Of a DNA stretch of 64,000 nt, positions 12,706-25,509 are shown in pieces. Numbering within the stretch: position 1 is the stretch's first letter; every line of letters begins with the position of its first letter. The position numbers and the translations under genes are program-made. Under the pieces are notes generated by a model, which worked only from the letters and a program-made list of their open reading frames with translations, ran no database searches and had not been told where the DNA came from. Location: the NCBI GenBank assembly GCA_019671005.1, contig CM033752.1:19042969-19106968 (forward strand), written 5' to 3'. Source of the stretch: Hibiscus mutabilis. Taxonomy: Eukaryota > Streptophyta > Magnoliopsida > Malvales > Malvaceae.

Positions 12706-12952
12706 CTGCACAAATTAAAAAATCAAATATGTATTTAGAAGAAGAATGAATATTCGTATGAAATGAATGAAAGAATAAATAATAAATAAAGAATAAATTG
12801 ATGAAATAAATAAAATGTTTACCATTTGAGAAAACGTGGAAATAATCATTTTTCATTGCACTTGCAAACAAGTAGATTTAACATAATAGCCTTTTTACAA
12901 AAGATCTCTATTGCTCGCGGGAAAAAACAAAAGGTTTGGCTCGGAGCATTAC
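12706..12952 (-). other. element A putative gag-pro/pol intron
   Basis: The minus-strand donor GTAATG begins at 12952 and the acceptor TTTGTGCAG ends at 12706, 247 bases in all. Both sit at the same places relative to the flanking codons as in element C (34382-34594), and removal leaves the same phase. The inner sequence is rich in stops and A/T. Confidence 0.65.
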
Positions 12953-15900
12953 TCTGATTATGACCTAAAAATTACAGGCAGATCAATATTGCTCCAATTA
13001 TTGAGCGTCTTCCTCAAAAGGCAAGGGCGAATTCTAGTTAAAAACCTATTGTCATTTCCACCTTTAGATATCATGTTGGCAAGCATCCCTTCAAGTGATT
13101 CACCAAACATCTCTTCATCATTAAGCTTGTCATTCTCTTGGTTTTCTTTATGTACCTTCCATTCAATATTGATGATCCTATCGAACACGAAAATATCTCT
13201 TAGGTAAGGAAAAGTCATCGGCTTCCACAAGATATCATCTTCTTAGAATTTGGATTTCCTTCGTTCTTCTCTAATTTTGTAGTTCTCTTTTCTTTGTAGC
13301 ATACTAGGCTCATGACCAAGCCCAAATCGGTCCTTCTTGAAGATAATACTTCTGGCACGTAAACTTCCATGTAAGTTCTTTCCTAAACTTTTTCCAGTTT
13401 TAGTTCCTTGTCCTAGGGTCTCCCAGACGGTCGTTTTGGTACAATTGGATAGCTTGGGGCGTGGGATCCTACTTTCTTCTATGACAAATATCGCATTTAC
13501 AAATTTATGAGCTCAAAAGAAACACTCTATGATGTCATCATTAGCTGGGATGTAGGGAGCATCAGATGTTACTAAAGCAATGATGTCTTGATCTACTCCA
13601 ACACTCACCAATTTTCCTTCAATTACAAACTTCAGCTTCTGATGCAGTTACGAAGGAATAACGCTGACAGAACGAATCCAGGGTCTCCATAGTAAGAAAT
13701 TATAAGTTGGCTTAATATCCATCACCATAAATTCAATGGTGTACTCTGCCAGTCCAATCAACAAGAGTATCTCGATCTTTTCTACCACATTTTTTTGAGT
13801 TCCATCGAAGGCTCTCACAGAATTTTGACATGGTTTTATGTGGGAATTGTCTACAGGTAACATTTGTATAGTTTCCATTGGCGATACATTCAGTGCAAGC
13901 CCAATGTCAATGAGTACCCTAGGTAAGATGTACCTCTAGTAGTGGGTGGTGATGTTCAAAGACTAGGTAGACCCTATACCTCATTCTAAAATCTCATCAT
14001 CACTAAACATGATATAATTATCTGCATCAATATGTTCCACTATTCGGTCTAACTTGGCCACAAAGATATCATATGGAATAAATGTTTGATTCAACACTTT
14101 CAACAATGCATTACGATGTTTTCCTGAGCTCAGAAGCAGCTCGAGTACTGTAATCCTCGCTAATTGTTTACAAAGATGCTTGACAACACTGTATTCATTA
14201 TTTCTTAAAAACCTCAAAAAAATTTGTGCTTGTACTTCGGTCATTGGCTCATTGATTTGTGGATGAGGCTTCTCACAGAATATCTTCTCAAACCAGTCGT
14301 TACATTATTATCTTTGTCTTTTACTGCTTTTGCTATCTTCGAGGTTTCTAATAATAACACTCGTCGCTTTTTGTGAAGTGTCCCAATTCATTCACAACTT
14401 CTTGTGAATAACATCTCAAATTTTTTTGCGCTTGTGCTTCGGTTCCTCTTCTTGTGTGGGTTTTGTTTCATCAGGCAGCTTCTTATCCTTTTGCGGTTCT
14501 GAACCTTCTGGCACAGAAACACTGGCGGTATAATTCCTAGGAACCTTACGTGTGTCCTTGAACAGAAAAAGGAGCTAGTACTGAGATGAGAAGCTTATGA
14601 GCCATTTTCGAATTTTCCCTTTGGAATGAGCTATCTTCCTTTGGCTTGGATGAGACGACGAATAACCTATCCACCCCGTATTTGACATTGGTTTTGTTTG
14701 ATGTGCACACATCCAATTCTTTATTTCCTTTAACTTTCTCAAAAAAATCAATTTCTTTGTTGTACATCATTCTCTGGACCAGTTGGTTAAACTCTTCACA
14801 ATGTTGAACCACGTGCTCTTTTTTCTTGGTGAAACTTATAGTAGGGCCCATATCCTTCTTGTACTATCTCCATACCCCGCTTTATTAGACATGCCATACA
14901 CAATTGCTGGAACATACATCTAAAAGGGGACCTAACTTCAGACACTTTCTCTTTAGCTCTTCTATTACCTTCATTTTCAATGGCGTTCACGCTACGGGCT
15001 TTATTGTTTGGTAACGGGTTAGTAATCATGTTTGGCTTATCGAACTTCAAAACCCTAATATTTATCAAGTTCTGGAAAAAGATTAAATGCAATACAGTTC
15101 TCCGTCGAGTAACTTGGGACACCAGCGTGATAGTTACAATGTGCATTGTCATCATACCATGAAGGGAAAATGGGTTTAAATAGAGTAACATGATATGGTT
15201 GGCCCAATTTGGCCTTTTATAGTTGAGAGTACAACTCAACATATGACATCGGTAAAGGCGTGAAAGATATCTTATCTTTTTCTTTCTTAGGGGCTCTATC
15301 TTCTTTTTTGTTTGAATTCTGTATATTCTCAGTCGAAGCCTGTGGCTATGAAATGGTGATGTTTGCTGGGACATTGTAGGTGCTTGTGGTGTTCACCTCA
15401 TTGCCTTTCTTCTTGTAGTGTTTTCAGGAGTTCTCTCTTCTATCGATCCTCCCACTCTTTATTGCCACTTCAATGGACTCTCTCATCCTTGCCAAATCAG
15501 TGAAAGTCTGAGTTTTATTATTTATCAAGTGGTCAAACAATGTACGTCTCAAAGTGTTCACAAACATAGGTGTAATATCATGTTCAAGAATTGGCGGTTG
15601 AATCTGTACAGCAACATCGTGCCACCTTTGAGCATACTAACGCAGACTTTCATTCGATCTCTATTCCATTCCTTCCAACATGATTCGGTTTGGGATCTTG
15701 TCAAACACATGCTTGTATTGTTCAAAAAAGGCTTTCAAGAGGTCCTTCTATAACTTGATATTAGCCCGGCTAAACTAGGTATACCAATGAATCACTGACC
15801 CTGTTAAACTATCCTAGAAGCAATGGATCAACAACTTCTCATCTTTTATGAAGACCATCATCTTTTGGCAATATACAGTGATATAAGCGGAGGGGCAAGT

Positions 15901-16415
15901 AGTTCTGTCATACTTATCGAAATCTGGCACTTTAAATTTTGGCGGGAGAATTAAATTTGCCACGAGACTTAGGTCACTAGCATTATCCCCTATTCCTCTA
16001 CCTCTTGCATGGCTTTAAATCTTTCTTCGAAAAAATAGAATTTTTTTTTTGTATTTTTCTCCATCTCGGCCCTAATATTTTCTATCTCATTTAGGTCTGG
16101 CACTTCATCCTCATGGCCTTCCTCCAAATTGATGGGCCGGCTTGCAGAAAACCCCACTTGGTGGCTTACAGATACCCCGACGGTGTTGATGTAATTATTC
16201 TCTTAGGAATGGGTGTTTCTAGTTTAACCCTAACATGAGATACAGATTCCTCTGGCTTTTCAATAGTACCATCAGAAACTCTTTATTTACCATCCCTATT
16301 TTCGAGCAACGCAGTCATTTGAGCCATAATCGCACCTTGTGACTCCGCAATCTTATCACTGATGCTTTGTTCATATTGATCGAAATGGGTCTCGAGGCCT
16401 TTCTGACTTTGTTCT
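12953..16415 (-). pseudogene. gag-pro: element A gag-protease remnant, cut by element B
   Basis: Starting at 16415, the minus strand continues a coiled-coil-like gag N-terminus, with DQYEQSISDKIAESQG readable. A capsid region with YDRTTCPSAYI (about 15920) and LIHCF follows, then a long tail with a Cys/His-type knuckle region near 15150. The protease region lies at 13650-14250 and a G-patch-like stretch at about 13290-13400. Numerous stops and frame changes are present. The first nine codons of this gag lie at 25510-25537 on the other side of element B. Confidence 0.8.
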
Positions 16416-18104
16416 TGTTGTCACTGATTTTTGGATCAAAAATGCAAAAAAGGGAACGATATCAGCTCAAAATTCAAGCTATCAGATTCAGAAAAATAAA
16501 GGGGGAAAGTCAAATCTGAATCCTAACAAATATGGAGGGGAATCATCGAAAATGGGAAGCAATGAAAGAAAAGGGGAAGGAATCCAAATCAACTCATATT
16601 TGGGAAGCAATCACCAAAATCAAGGATTTTAATTTTATTCTTCATTGTAATTTAGGTATGAAAAATACCTATAAATACAACCCCCATTCCCCTTTGTAAC
16701 TCACTCATTCACTCGCCACCACCACAACACAATTCACTCACCACTCACTCTTGTAACTCATCACCACACACCACTACAGGCATCCGAAAATCACACAAAA
16801 ATTCACAAGTTTGTATTGGCATTTTCAAGTTGAATACAAGAGGAAAAGCTTGGTTTTTAGGTATCTTGCTCTTTTTCTTTTGTTCTTTATTTATTTCTTT
16901 ATTTCGAATTTAATTATAATTGAAGCAATTCTAACCCTTTTTAAAGTTTTAAAGATCCATGTTCTCCATTTTCAATTTTTTACACGAACACTTGATGAAT
17001 TCTTTAAAATAGGGTGTTTGATCTTTGTTTTAAAATAAAAGTGGGTGGATGTTGTTTTTGGGCTTGGAACCCATTTTAAACAAAAGTAGGTCATTTAATT
17101 TTATTAAATTTCAACACCATTTTTATTCCATAAAGCTCTTTTTAAATAGACTTGGTACATTTTTTTAAAATTTGCTTTTAATTTGGTTACTAACATCTTC
17201 TTTTTTTGAGCCACCTATTTTTATCACATTCTTCAAAATTAAAAGTTTTAATTAATGTTTTTATAAAAATGGTCCGAACACCGTGTGTGTTGACTCAATT
17301 TTGAGAAGGATACACATAATTTAACATTTTATTAAATTCCTTCTTATTTCTCCATATTTTATTTAATTTTGTAAATTGAATTAATGTTACCTTTATATCG
17401 TTAATTTAAGATATTTTACTATTTGTTTTTTAATTAAAGTATTAGTTTAGGTAAAACTCCTAGGTTTAGGTTCTCTAGTGTTATAACCTTAGTTTAATTT
17501 AGAGCCTTAAAGTTTGATAAAATTCTCTTCACCCAAAAATCATAAAATACACTTAATTACATCTGTCCCTAATATATAAAATTTATATAGACAATTCTTT
17601 AGGCTAATAATCACTAACATAGAATAAATAAAAGCTTCAACACACTAATTATTTATGTGATTGCTTGTTAAAAAGTAAAATATAATTAATGCGGTGTCCT
17701 ACCAAAAGGAGGTAACAGGTTAGCGTCAGAAGTGTTGGCGATGATTAAAGTTTACTCTCCGGATGGTAGGGCCGTTAAAACAGAGTCATATTCATAAATG
17801 GACAATAATTTAAATTTTACACGAACTTGCAAATTTCGACATTAAAACTTTTTGTAATCAGCTAGGTACCAATTCTTGGGCGCTGTGGGGGTGCTAACCC
17901 TTCCCTACGCATAACCGATTCCCAAACCCGTTTTTGAGTTTTCGCAGAACAAAATCATTGTTTTAATAAAAATAAAAATGATTTTATTAAAATGACTTAT
18001 TTTTAGGTGATCCAATCACGCCTTTAAAAAGATTGGTGGCGACTCTGTTGTTTTGGTTTTATTTTAAAAAAACGTCAAGACCTCCTTAAAAAGAGGTTGC
18101 GACA
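16416..18104 (+). repeat. element B 5' LTR
   Basis: It begins TGTTGTCACTGATTTTTGG and ends GTTGCGACA, directly before the PBS. It matches 23824-25509 with a few percent difference by eye. It contains a sense TATA box and, near its end, the U5 block shared with A, C and D (TTGGGCGCTGTGGGGGTGC near 17877-17895). Confidence 0.92.
16670..16678 (+). promoter_or_regulatory. TATA box in element B 5' LTR
   Basis: CTATAAATA is followed by a C/A-rich stretch with repeated ACTCACTCATTCACTC, a plausible transcription start region. The same box is present in the other LTR at 24075-24083. Its orientation is sense, unlike the TATA in A, C and D. Confidence 0.6.
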
Positions 18105-18107
18105 GCT

Positions 18108-18125
18108 TGGTGACTCCATTGAGGA
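18108..18125 (+). other. element B primer-binding site
   Basis: TGGTGACTCCATTGAGGA begins 3 bases after the LTR. It is a diverged version of TGGCGACTCCGCTGGGGA in element C. From memory, Ogre/Tat elements use a tRNA-Arg type primer; this should be checked against tRNA 3' ends. Confidence 0.75.
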
Positions 18126-18295
18126 CATTTTTGTTTTTTTACAAAAAGAGAGTCAGGACACAAGCCGATTACACTTTGTTTTAATGTCGAACTTTGCTAA
18201 GTTCGTATAAAATTTAGTTTAATTGTCCATTTATGAATATGATTTCATTTTACGCATGTAAAATTTTAAGCTCTACACCAGAGCTTCGTCCCATT

Positions 18296-18600
18296 CTGTT
18301 AAGTGGGGGAAAATGCTATTGCTCTCGTGGGAATATTGATTCTCCGTATGGGCCTAGCAAGTACGTTCAGGGCTCATATGGCCTATGTCCTCGTGAGGAT
18401 ACTGATCCTTCGTATTGGCATAGGAAAATGGGTCCCCCTGAGTTGAAATTGATTCGATTAAAGCCTATAATGGGTGAGAATCAAGGGCCTTGATACCCAT
18501 AGTAGGGGACAACGAGGAAAATTTGGGAACCTTTTAGAACCAAACCATGTGTGTGAATCTAGAAACCCACCCCGTTAGAGCCATGCGGAAAACCTTAGGC
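18296..18600 (+). other. element B conserved leader
   Basis: This non-coding stretch aligns block by block with the reverse complement of 40800-41100 in C and with parts of 53688-53935 (D) and 46330-46565 (A). Shared blocks include AAGTGGGGGAAAA, ATGGGCCTAGCAAGTAC, GGGTCCCCCTGA, GCCTATAATGGGTGA and GTTAGAGCCATGCGG. The element TCGTGRGGATA-like motif is repeated. Position between PBS and ORF1 is where retroelements carry packaging and dimerisation signals, but that role is inferred. Confidence 0.7.
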
Positions 18601-18846
18601 TTTTTTTTTGGTTAAAATTATTTCGTACGAATAGTCTGTGGAGACATGTCCAGAAGTGTTGGAATGCGCTGCCCAGTTACTATTCATACAATGAAATTAT
18701 TTTGGACCTTTTATGTTTTTTTGAAGTACTAATTCTTTCTTTTCCTTGTTTTGTATTATTTTTCATATTTTTCTTGCATCCATATCTCATATCTAGAAAG
18801 GGTCGATTCTAAAGCACATTGCTCAAGTAGAAAATAGTTTTTCACG

Positions 18847-19290
18847 ATGGATAGAGGACTCCTTCAGAAAGAGGATGATAATGCGAGTATACGTCGCTGG
18901 TCTGAGGTCAACCAACATGCACATGGAGAACAACTTTCAAGACAAAGATCTTGATCCTTGAAGATACCAATGAAGGGGGAAATGATTACTGGTCCACCCA
19001 GCTTAGGGACAATGTTAGAAGGTTCCAAGAGCGAGATGAATTGGTCCAGATTTAAGAAGTAGCCAAGCATGTGATAGTGCTAGCTAAGGAAGCTACTACT
19101 GTTTGTCAGTGTGTTAGGCCATTATGGAAAGTGGGACTGAGACTCATGTGGTTGATCGAAGAGATAAAAGACTTGGTACTCGGGCCGAGATATACTCGTA
19201 GAAAAGTCAAAATCTTTTGTAATAAGGACTTTTGGCATCCAACAAGAACTATTTCTAGGGCAATTATCTTAATGGAATCGATGGCCCTTC
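18847..19290 (+). pseudogene. element B ORF1 relic (start and end only)
   Basis: ATG at 18847 opens a frame with RRWSEVNQ, matching RHWSEVNQ at the start of element C's ORF1. After about 30 codons it stops. A few codons further on, another open stretch resembles the C-terminal part of ORF1, with QERDELVQ, then EVAKHVIVLAKEA, down to the basic RYTRRKVK (about 19200). The central DUF7745-like domain is missing. It cannot make a working ORF1 protein. Confidence 0.6.
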
Positions 19291-19699
19291 GTCTGCATTC
19301 ATGCATTTGCATTTTGTTTGTTTATTTTTTATTTGCATTGGTTTATGTTTTTACATTATTGCGTACATTCATACATAATAAAAGAATCAATTATGGTAAA
19401 ATTTGAAAAAACAAAAAAAAAGAAAAAGTTTCGCATAAACATGATACCCAAGCAAATGGTCGTTGAAGACATGTCGTCAGCTTTAGAGCTAAACACAAGA
19501 ATACACGAGCTTGTTGTTAACCAGATAGCATTCATGTTAGGGTTTTGGGGACATATATAAAGAGAAAACAACTGAAGGCATTAAAGCCCTGCTAGGAATT
19601 GTCTACGCTCACTCTGGGAATCAAGGAAAGAAACATGATGAGTATCCTGTAGCCTGGACAACTTCAGCAGTAGAATCTCTTCAGGAAGTAGACTGGTCG

Positions 19700-19985
19700 A
19701 GCTTTGCTAGAATTTACCCATACTTTCCTGGAATAATGATCAATGATTTTCCTGGAAAATGGTGGAGTCATACCTAGAACCAACCCTTTTGCTTTTGCCC
19801 GCGAGCATTAGGGATCTTTTGTAAGGGCCTATATGTTATTCTACTTGTGTAAAAGATACATTCCCTTTATTTTTCTCAAGTGGCAAACATATTTTTTTCA
19901 CCACTCATTTTTTTCATCCATTTCTCTTTTAAAATACATCTTCTTTGCAGAATCCCAATTATTGATGGTATGAATGGTTCTTGGA
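19700..19985 (+). other. element B relic of the gag-pro/pol intron and its edges
   Basis: The stretch CCAACCCTTTTGCTTTTGCC and what follows match the start of the intron in A and C. At 19950 a clear acceptor, CTTCTTTGCAG, precedes codons ending in ATGAATGG, matching the ATGAATGA start of pol exon 2 in C. The donor position reads GTCATA rather than GTAATG, so splicing would be weak. Finding this landmark inside an element without pol shows B came from a full-length Ogre-type element. Confidence 0.6.
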
Positions 19986-20490
19986 TCTAATCTCGAGATA
20001 GAAGGGAAATAAAATGTGTTCAGGATTAATGGGAAATCCCATAAACAGAATTTGAGTGAGTTTCCTCTCAAACATTGTTGTTAAGGTCTTTGAATAAAGT
20101 GATAACTCTAAAACATCTACCAAATGAAAACTGCTTCTCTTCAATGATAATTGTGTGTGAAATGACATTTGACATTCCTTCATTTCCCTTCATGAATAAA
20201 AAAATCCTTTGTGGTCCCTTTTTGAGCTGGATATTTTTTTTGATTGAACCCTAACCAAGGATCACTCCCTACACTAGGGGGCAAAGAGGATGAAAATTTG
20301 TTTGCAAGTGAGAACGAAAATATCAAGTTGAATGTCCTAAATGAAAAGACAAAAAGCAAAAGAAAAGAAAAAAGTGAAAAAAAGAAAAAGAAATGGAGGA
20401 AATGAAAGCTGGAATACGAAGGAAAATTTGAAACAAGAGAAAAACATGTGCAAAATCCTTCAGATGAGATATGCCAGAAAAGGAAATGAA

Positions 20491-21689
20491 CTCTAGGGTG
20501 AAAACCTAAAATGGGCAATCTAGAATGATTCAAAGAATAAAAGAACGAATTTTTCATCAAGAAAGGTTGATCCTTGGTTTCATCACCCTTAAACATGTAT
20601 TTGGGCCTATATATATTTTCTTTGTAACCCGAGCCTAGCCTACGTTACAAGCCTTAAAAGACCATTTGGATCACACATGAATATCTGAAGAAAGAAGTTT
20701 GTTTTCATAATACATTCTGCCCAATTAAGTTAACCTTTCTTCATGGACCCGAAACTTCTAATGTCTGATTAAGATTAGAAAAGTGGGAAAATTGAAATTT
20801 GGGGAGTGGGTGAGTTAAAGAGAGCCACCTAAAGCAGGACTCTATCCAGTTGATGGATTCATGAATCATTCATACTTTGAATTTTGGGGCATCTCACTTT
20901 GCTCTTTTCCATGTTTGCCATGACTTTTTCCTTTGAACCTTCATTTCTAGCCTTTATTTTTTTGTATCCTCATTTCTAGCCTTTTATTTTTTTCTCTCAT
21001 CGCTAATCTTTTTCTTGCATCTTACAAGTAAAGTGACATAAATTCATGAAAAAAGGGTTCTTGGTATTGATTCCAAATCCAGAAGCATCTTTTTACCATC
21101 GCACCAAGAAATAATAGGGGCAACACTGCCTTTATTAGTTTACGGGATAAAAGGTTGAGTTGTCAGTCAAGGTTGAAATTCTATCTCTCCATCTCTTGAT
21201 GGAAGAAAAACTAGAAGAAGTAGAGTGAGTCCAAGCAAGATATGACTAGTTGAGTTATTCGATGCAAAAGAGGTTGAAAGTCATCTGCCGTGGTCAAGTG
21301 AATCAGAGAAGAATGTCATGAGCTCATGACAAGAAAGTTCATCCAAGAAAGAGATTTCATATTAGGAAAAGTTTTGCCAATTCAAAGAGATTCTTGGGAA
21401 AAAATAAACGACTAACGAGAAGAAGGCATTCTCAAAAAGAACATTGATCTTGGTCAAGATGGATCGAGATGAGCTTCATAATCTGATGAATTTAGAAGTT
21501 TTATGCCTAAAAAGGAAGATGAAAAAAAAAGAAAAAGAAAAAAAATTATCGAAAGGCAAAAACCCGTAAAGGGCGCCTTAGATACGAAAAAAGAAAAAAG
21601 AAAAAGGGGGTTCAAGATGAAAACCCGCAAAAGGCGTCTTGAAACCAAAGGAGGATCCGAGCTAAAAACCCGTAAAGGGCGGCTCGGAT
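20491..21689 (+). repeat. element B hairpin cluster
   Basis: Four stem-loops lie at 20491-20526, 21553-21579, 21611-21643 and 21655-21689. Each reads arm, AAAA or AAAAA, CCC(G)NAAAGGG, arm'. Arm pairs are AAGGC with GCCTT, TTCAAGATG with CGTCTTGAA, and ATCCGAGCT with GGCTCGGAT. The arms differ between copies yet still pair, using G-T wobbles. Between them the DNA is A-rich and non-coding. Confidence 0.75.
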
Positions 21690-21699
21690 AATTTATGGA

Positions 21700-22547
21700 T
21701 TAGGCAAGAAGCAAATGAATCTCTTGGAAACTTGGCATCTTGAAAGGAATTTTATGTCCTCATACTTCATCGACTTGGAAAAAGCAGCACAAGGCAATTT
21801 TTGGTGTTCTTACTTGGGAAGTTTTGGCCAGTGACATTTGAATTTTAAATGGGGCAATCCTAGAGTGAGGCAATTTGCATTGGCCAAGGATTTAAGGCTG
21901 TCAACGTTAATAGGCGTAAGAGGAAGATAAGAAAATGCCAGTATCATTCGAAGACATTCAAGGCAGAAGTAAACTTTGCTGCAAGGGTTTACATGCAAGC
22001 GCTTCAAAGAGCCCTACAGGGGCAAGCATTTCAGAACTCACAAGAAGCTTTGAGAATACTTAATTTTTTAAGGCAGCATGATTGCTAAACCTTCTCCCAC
22101 ATTGAGAACAATTTTACATACATTGGAGGAGATGTCCAGTGATGTTAAAGCTTTCATTCAAGCTTTTGGGAGGATGTGAGAGATCCTGTTCCCTTAACCA
22201 AAAAAAGGCTAAAAAAGGTGTTGAAGAATATGAGGGTAAAAAAGGTAGTCCTCCCAACAAGATAGCCGAATTGAGTGAGCAAATATGCAAAGCTCAAATG
22301 TTTGCTCTGAAGCAAAAAAATATAAAGAATAAATAGCTAGCATGGTTATCTATCTGGGTTGAACAAGCAAATGAGCATGGAAGCTAAGAGGAAAAACCTT
22401 AGAAGAAAGAGATAAAAGGAAGAAAAAGAAAGAACAAAGAGAAAATTTAAAAACGAAAAAGAAAAAAAATAAGAAAATGGCACACATTCATGTATTAGGC
22501 ATTCCTAGGAGCATACATCATAATCATAGCATTTGATAGATATAGAA
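21700..22547 (+). other. element B non-coding interior
   Basis: No protein signal or further repeat was found here. Composition is A/G-rich on the plus strand, with runs such as 22390-22480, leading into the tandem array. Confidence 0.5.
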
Positions 22548-23725
22548 CATGCATATCTATTCGAGCATGAGGAGAATAGAACCCACCTATCCATTCGGGC
22601 ATGAGGAGAGTGGAACCTGCTTATCTATTCGAGCATGAGGAGAATAGAACCTACCTATCCATTCGGGCATGAGGAGAGTGAAACATGCTTATCTATTCGA
22701 GCATGAGGAGAATAGAACCTGCATGTACATTCGTGCACGAGGAGAATGGAACCCTTTTTTGAACCTGCTTATCTATTCGAGCATGAGGAGAATATAACCT
22801 GCATATTCATTAGTGCACGAGGAGAATGGAACCCTTTTTTGAACCTGCTTATCTATTCGAGCATGAGGAGAATAGAACCTGCATATCCATTCATGCATGA
22901 GGAGAATGGAACCTTTTTTGAACCTGCTTATCTATTTGAGCATGAGGAGAATAGAACCTGTATATACATTCGTGCATGAGGAGAATAGAACTTTTTTTTT
23001 GAACTTGTTTATCTATTCGAGCATTAGGAGAATAGAACCTGCATATCCATTCGTTCATAGAGAGAATGGAACCCTTTTTGAACCTGCTTATCTATTCAAG
23101 CATGAGGAGAATAGAACATGCATATATATTCGTGCATGAGGAGAATGTAACCCTTTTTTTTGAACCTGCTTATCTATTCGAGCATGAGGAGAATAGAACC
23201 TGCATAACTATTCATGCATGAGGAGAATGGAACCCTTTTTTTGAACCTGCTTATCTATTCGAGCATGAGGAGAATAGAATCTACATATCTATTCGTGCAT
23301 GAGGAGAATGGAACCCTTTTTTGAACCTGCACATCTATTCGAGCATGAGGAGAATAGAACCTGCATATCCATTCGTGCATGAGGAGAATAGAACCCTTTT
23401 TTGAGCCTGCTCATCTATTAGAGTATGAGGAGAATAGAACCTGCATATTCATTCGTGCATGAGGAGAATGGAACCTTTTTTTAGCCTGATTATCTATTCG
23501 AGCATGAGGAGAATAGAACCCGTCTATCCATTTGGGCATGAGAAGAGTGGAACCTGCTTATCTATTCGAGCATGAGGAGAATAGAACCCGTCTATCCATT
23601 TCGGCGCGAGGAGAATGGAACCTTTATTTTCAGCACAATGCCTATCCGTTTGGGCACGAGGATAATGGAACTTTTTTCAGCAACTGTCTATCCGTTCAGG
23701 CACGAAGAGAATAGAACCTCGCTTC
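22548..23725 (+). repeat. element B tandem array (about 30 units of ~33 bp in ~80-bp pairs)
   Basis: The basic unit is TATCTATTCGAGCATGAGGA followed by GAATAGAACCTGC. About 30 copies can be counted from the GCATGAGG core. From about 22700 they alternate in pairs, an AGAATAGAACCTGC version and an AGAATGGAACCCTTTTTTGA version, giving a period near 80 bp. The early and last units lack the T-rich insert. Such arrays between pol and the 3' LTR are known in Ogre/Tat elements and can seed satellites. Confidence 0.85.
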
Positions 23726-23806
23726 GATGTCCATCAACTAATTTGCAGAGTGATTGTCTAAAATCAGCGTCTTTTGTTCTTTGCTCTATTCCTGTTTCAC
23801 CGAAAT

Positions 23807-23823
23807 GAGCAAAGAGGGGCAGT
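23807..23823 (+). other. element B polypurine tract
   Basis: GAGCAAAGAGGGGCAGT directly precedes the 3' LTR start TGTTGTCACTG at 23824. It is the plus-strand counterpart of the PPTs of A and C. Confidence 0.85.
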
Positions 23824-25509
23824 TGTTGTCACTGATTTTTGGCTCAAAAATGAAAAAATGAAAGATATCAGCCAAAAATTCAAGCTATCAGATTCATAAA
23901 AATAAAGGGGGAAAGTCAAATATGAATCCAAACAAATATGGAGAGGAATCATCGAATATGGGAAGCAATCAAAGAAAAGGGGAAGGAATCCAAATCGGCT
24001 CAGATTTGGGAAGCAATCACCAAAATTAAGGATTTTAATTTTATTCTTCATTGTAATTTAGGTATGAAAAATACCTATAAATACAACCCCAATTCCCTTT
24101 TGTAACTCACTCATTCGCTCACCACCACCACAACACAATTCACTCACCACTCACTCTTGTAACTCATCACCACACACCACTAGAGGCATCCGAAAATCAC
24201 ACAAAAATTCTCAAGTTTGTATTGGCATTTTCAAGTTGAATACAAGAGGAAAAGCTTAGTTTTTAGGTTTCTTGCTCTTTTTCTTTTGTTCTTTATTTAT
24301 TTCTTTATTTCAAATTTAATTATAATTGAAGCAATTCTAGCCCTTTTAAAAGTTTTAAAGATCTTTGTTCTCCATTTTCAATTTTTTACATGAACACTTG
24401 ATGAATTCTTTAAAATAGGGTGTTTGATCTTTGTTTTAAAATAAAAGTGGGTGAATGCTGTTTTTGGGTCTGGAACCCTTTTAAACAAAAGTGGGTCATT
24501 TAATTTTATTAAATTTCAACTCCATTTTGTATTCCATAAAGCTCTTTTTAAATAGACTTGGTACATTTTTTTAAAATTTGCTTTTAATTTGGTTACTAAC
24601 ATCTTCTTTTTTTAGCCACCTATTTTTATCACATTCTTCAAAATTAAAAGTTTTAATTAATGTTTTTATAAAAATGGTATGAACACCGTGTGTGTTGACT
24701 CAATTTCGAGAAGGATACACATAATTTAACATTTTATTAAATTCCTTCTTATTTCTTCATATTTTATTTAGTTTTATAAATTGAATTAATGTTACCTTTA
24801 TATCGTTAATTTAAGATATTTAACTATTTGTTTTTTAATTAAAGTATTAATTTAGGTAAAACTCCTAGATTTAGGTTCTCTAGTGTTACAACCTTAGTTT
24901 AATTTAGAGCCTTAAAGTTTGATAAAATTCTCTTCACCCAAAAATCATAAAATACACTTAATTACATTTGAACCCTAATATGTAAAATTTATATAGACAA
25001 TTCTTTAGACTAATAATCACTAACATAGAATAAATAAAAGCTTCAACACACTAATTATTTATGTGATTGCTTGTTAAAAAGTAAAATATAATTAATGCAG
25101 TGTCTTACCAAAATGAGGTAACGGGTTAGCGCAAAAAGTGTTGACAGTGATTAAAGTTTACTCTCCGGATGGTAGGGCCGTTAAAATGGAGTCATATTCA
25201 TAAATGGACAATAATTTAAATTTTACACGAACTTGCAAATTTTGACATTAAAACTTTTTGTAATCGGCTAGGTACTAATTTTTGGGCGCTGTGGGGGTAC
25301 TAACCCTTCCCCACGAGTAATCGACTCCCGAACCCGTTTTTGAGTTTTCGCAGACCAAAATCGTTGCTTTAATAAAATAAAAATGATTTTATTAAAATGA
25401 CTTGTTTTTAGGTGATCCAATCACACCTTGAAAAAAATTGGTGGCGACTCCATTGTTTTGGTTTTATTTAAAAAAAACGTCAAGACCTCCTTGAAAAGAG
25501 GTTGCGACA
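23824..25509 (+). repeat. element B 3' LTR
   Basis: It matches 16416-18104 throughout, begins TGTTGTCACTG and ends GTTGCGACA. The GTTCT TSD follows at 25510. The TATA box is at 24075-24083. Confidence 0.92.

Larger units (their letters stand above)
16416..25509 (+). mobile_element. element B: non-autonomous Ogre-related LTR element (LARD-like)
   Basis: LTRs of 1689 and 1686 bp flank a 5.7-kb interior, and perfect 5-bp TSDs (GTTCT at 16411-16415 and 25510-25514) flank the whole. The termini are TG...CA. PBS (18108-18125) and PPT (23807-23823) are in the expected places and set the plus orientation. The interior has no gag, protease, RT or integrase. It keeps a conserved leader, the two ends of ORF1, the intron acceptor region, the hairpin cluster and a tandem array. 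It looks like a deletion derivative that would need enzymes from an element like A or C. Confidence 0.9.

Noticed and set aside
22548..23725. CRISPR-like array of ~33-bp repeats
   Set aside because: The repeats are contiguous or separated by related sequence, not by unique spacers, and lie within a plant retrotransposon.
22746..23808. Repetitive peptides of about 80 codons
   Set aside because: They are read-through of the tandem array in element B, with no start context or family likeness.
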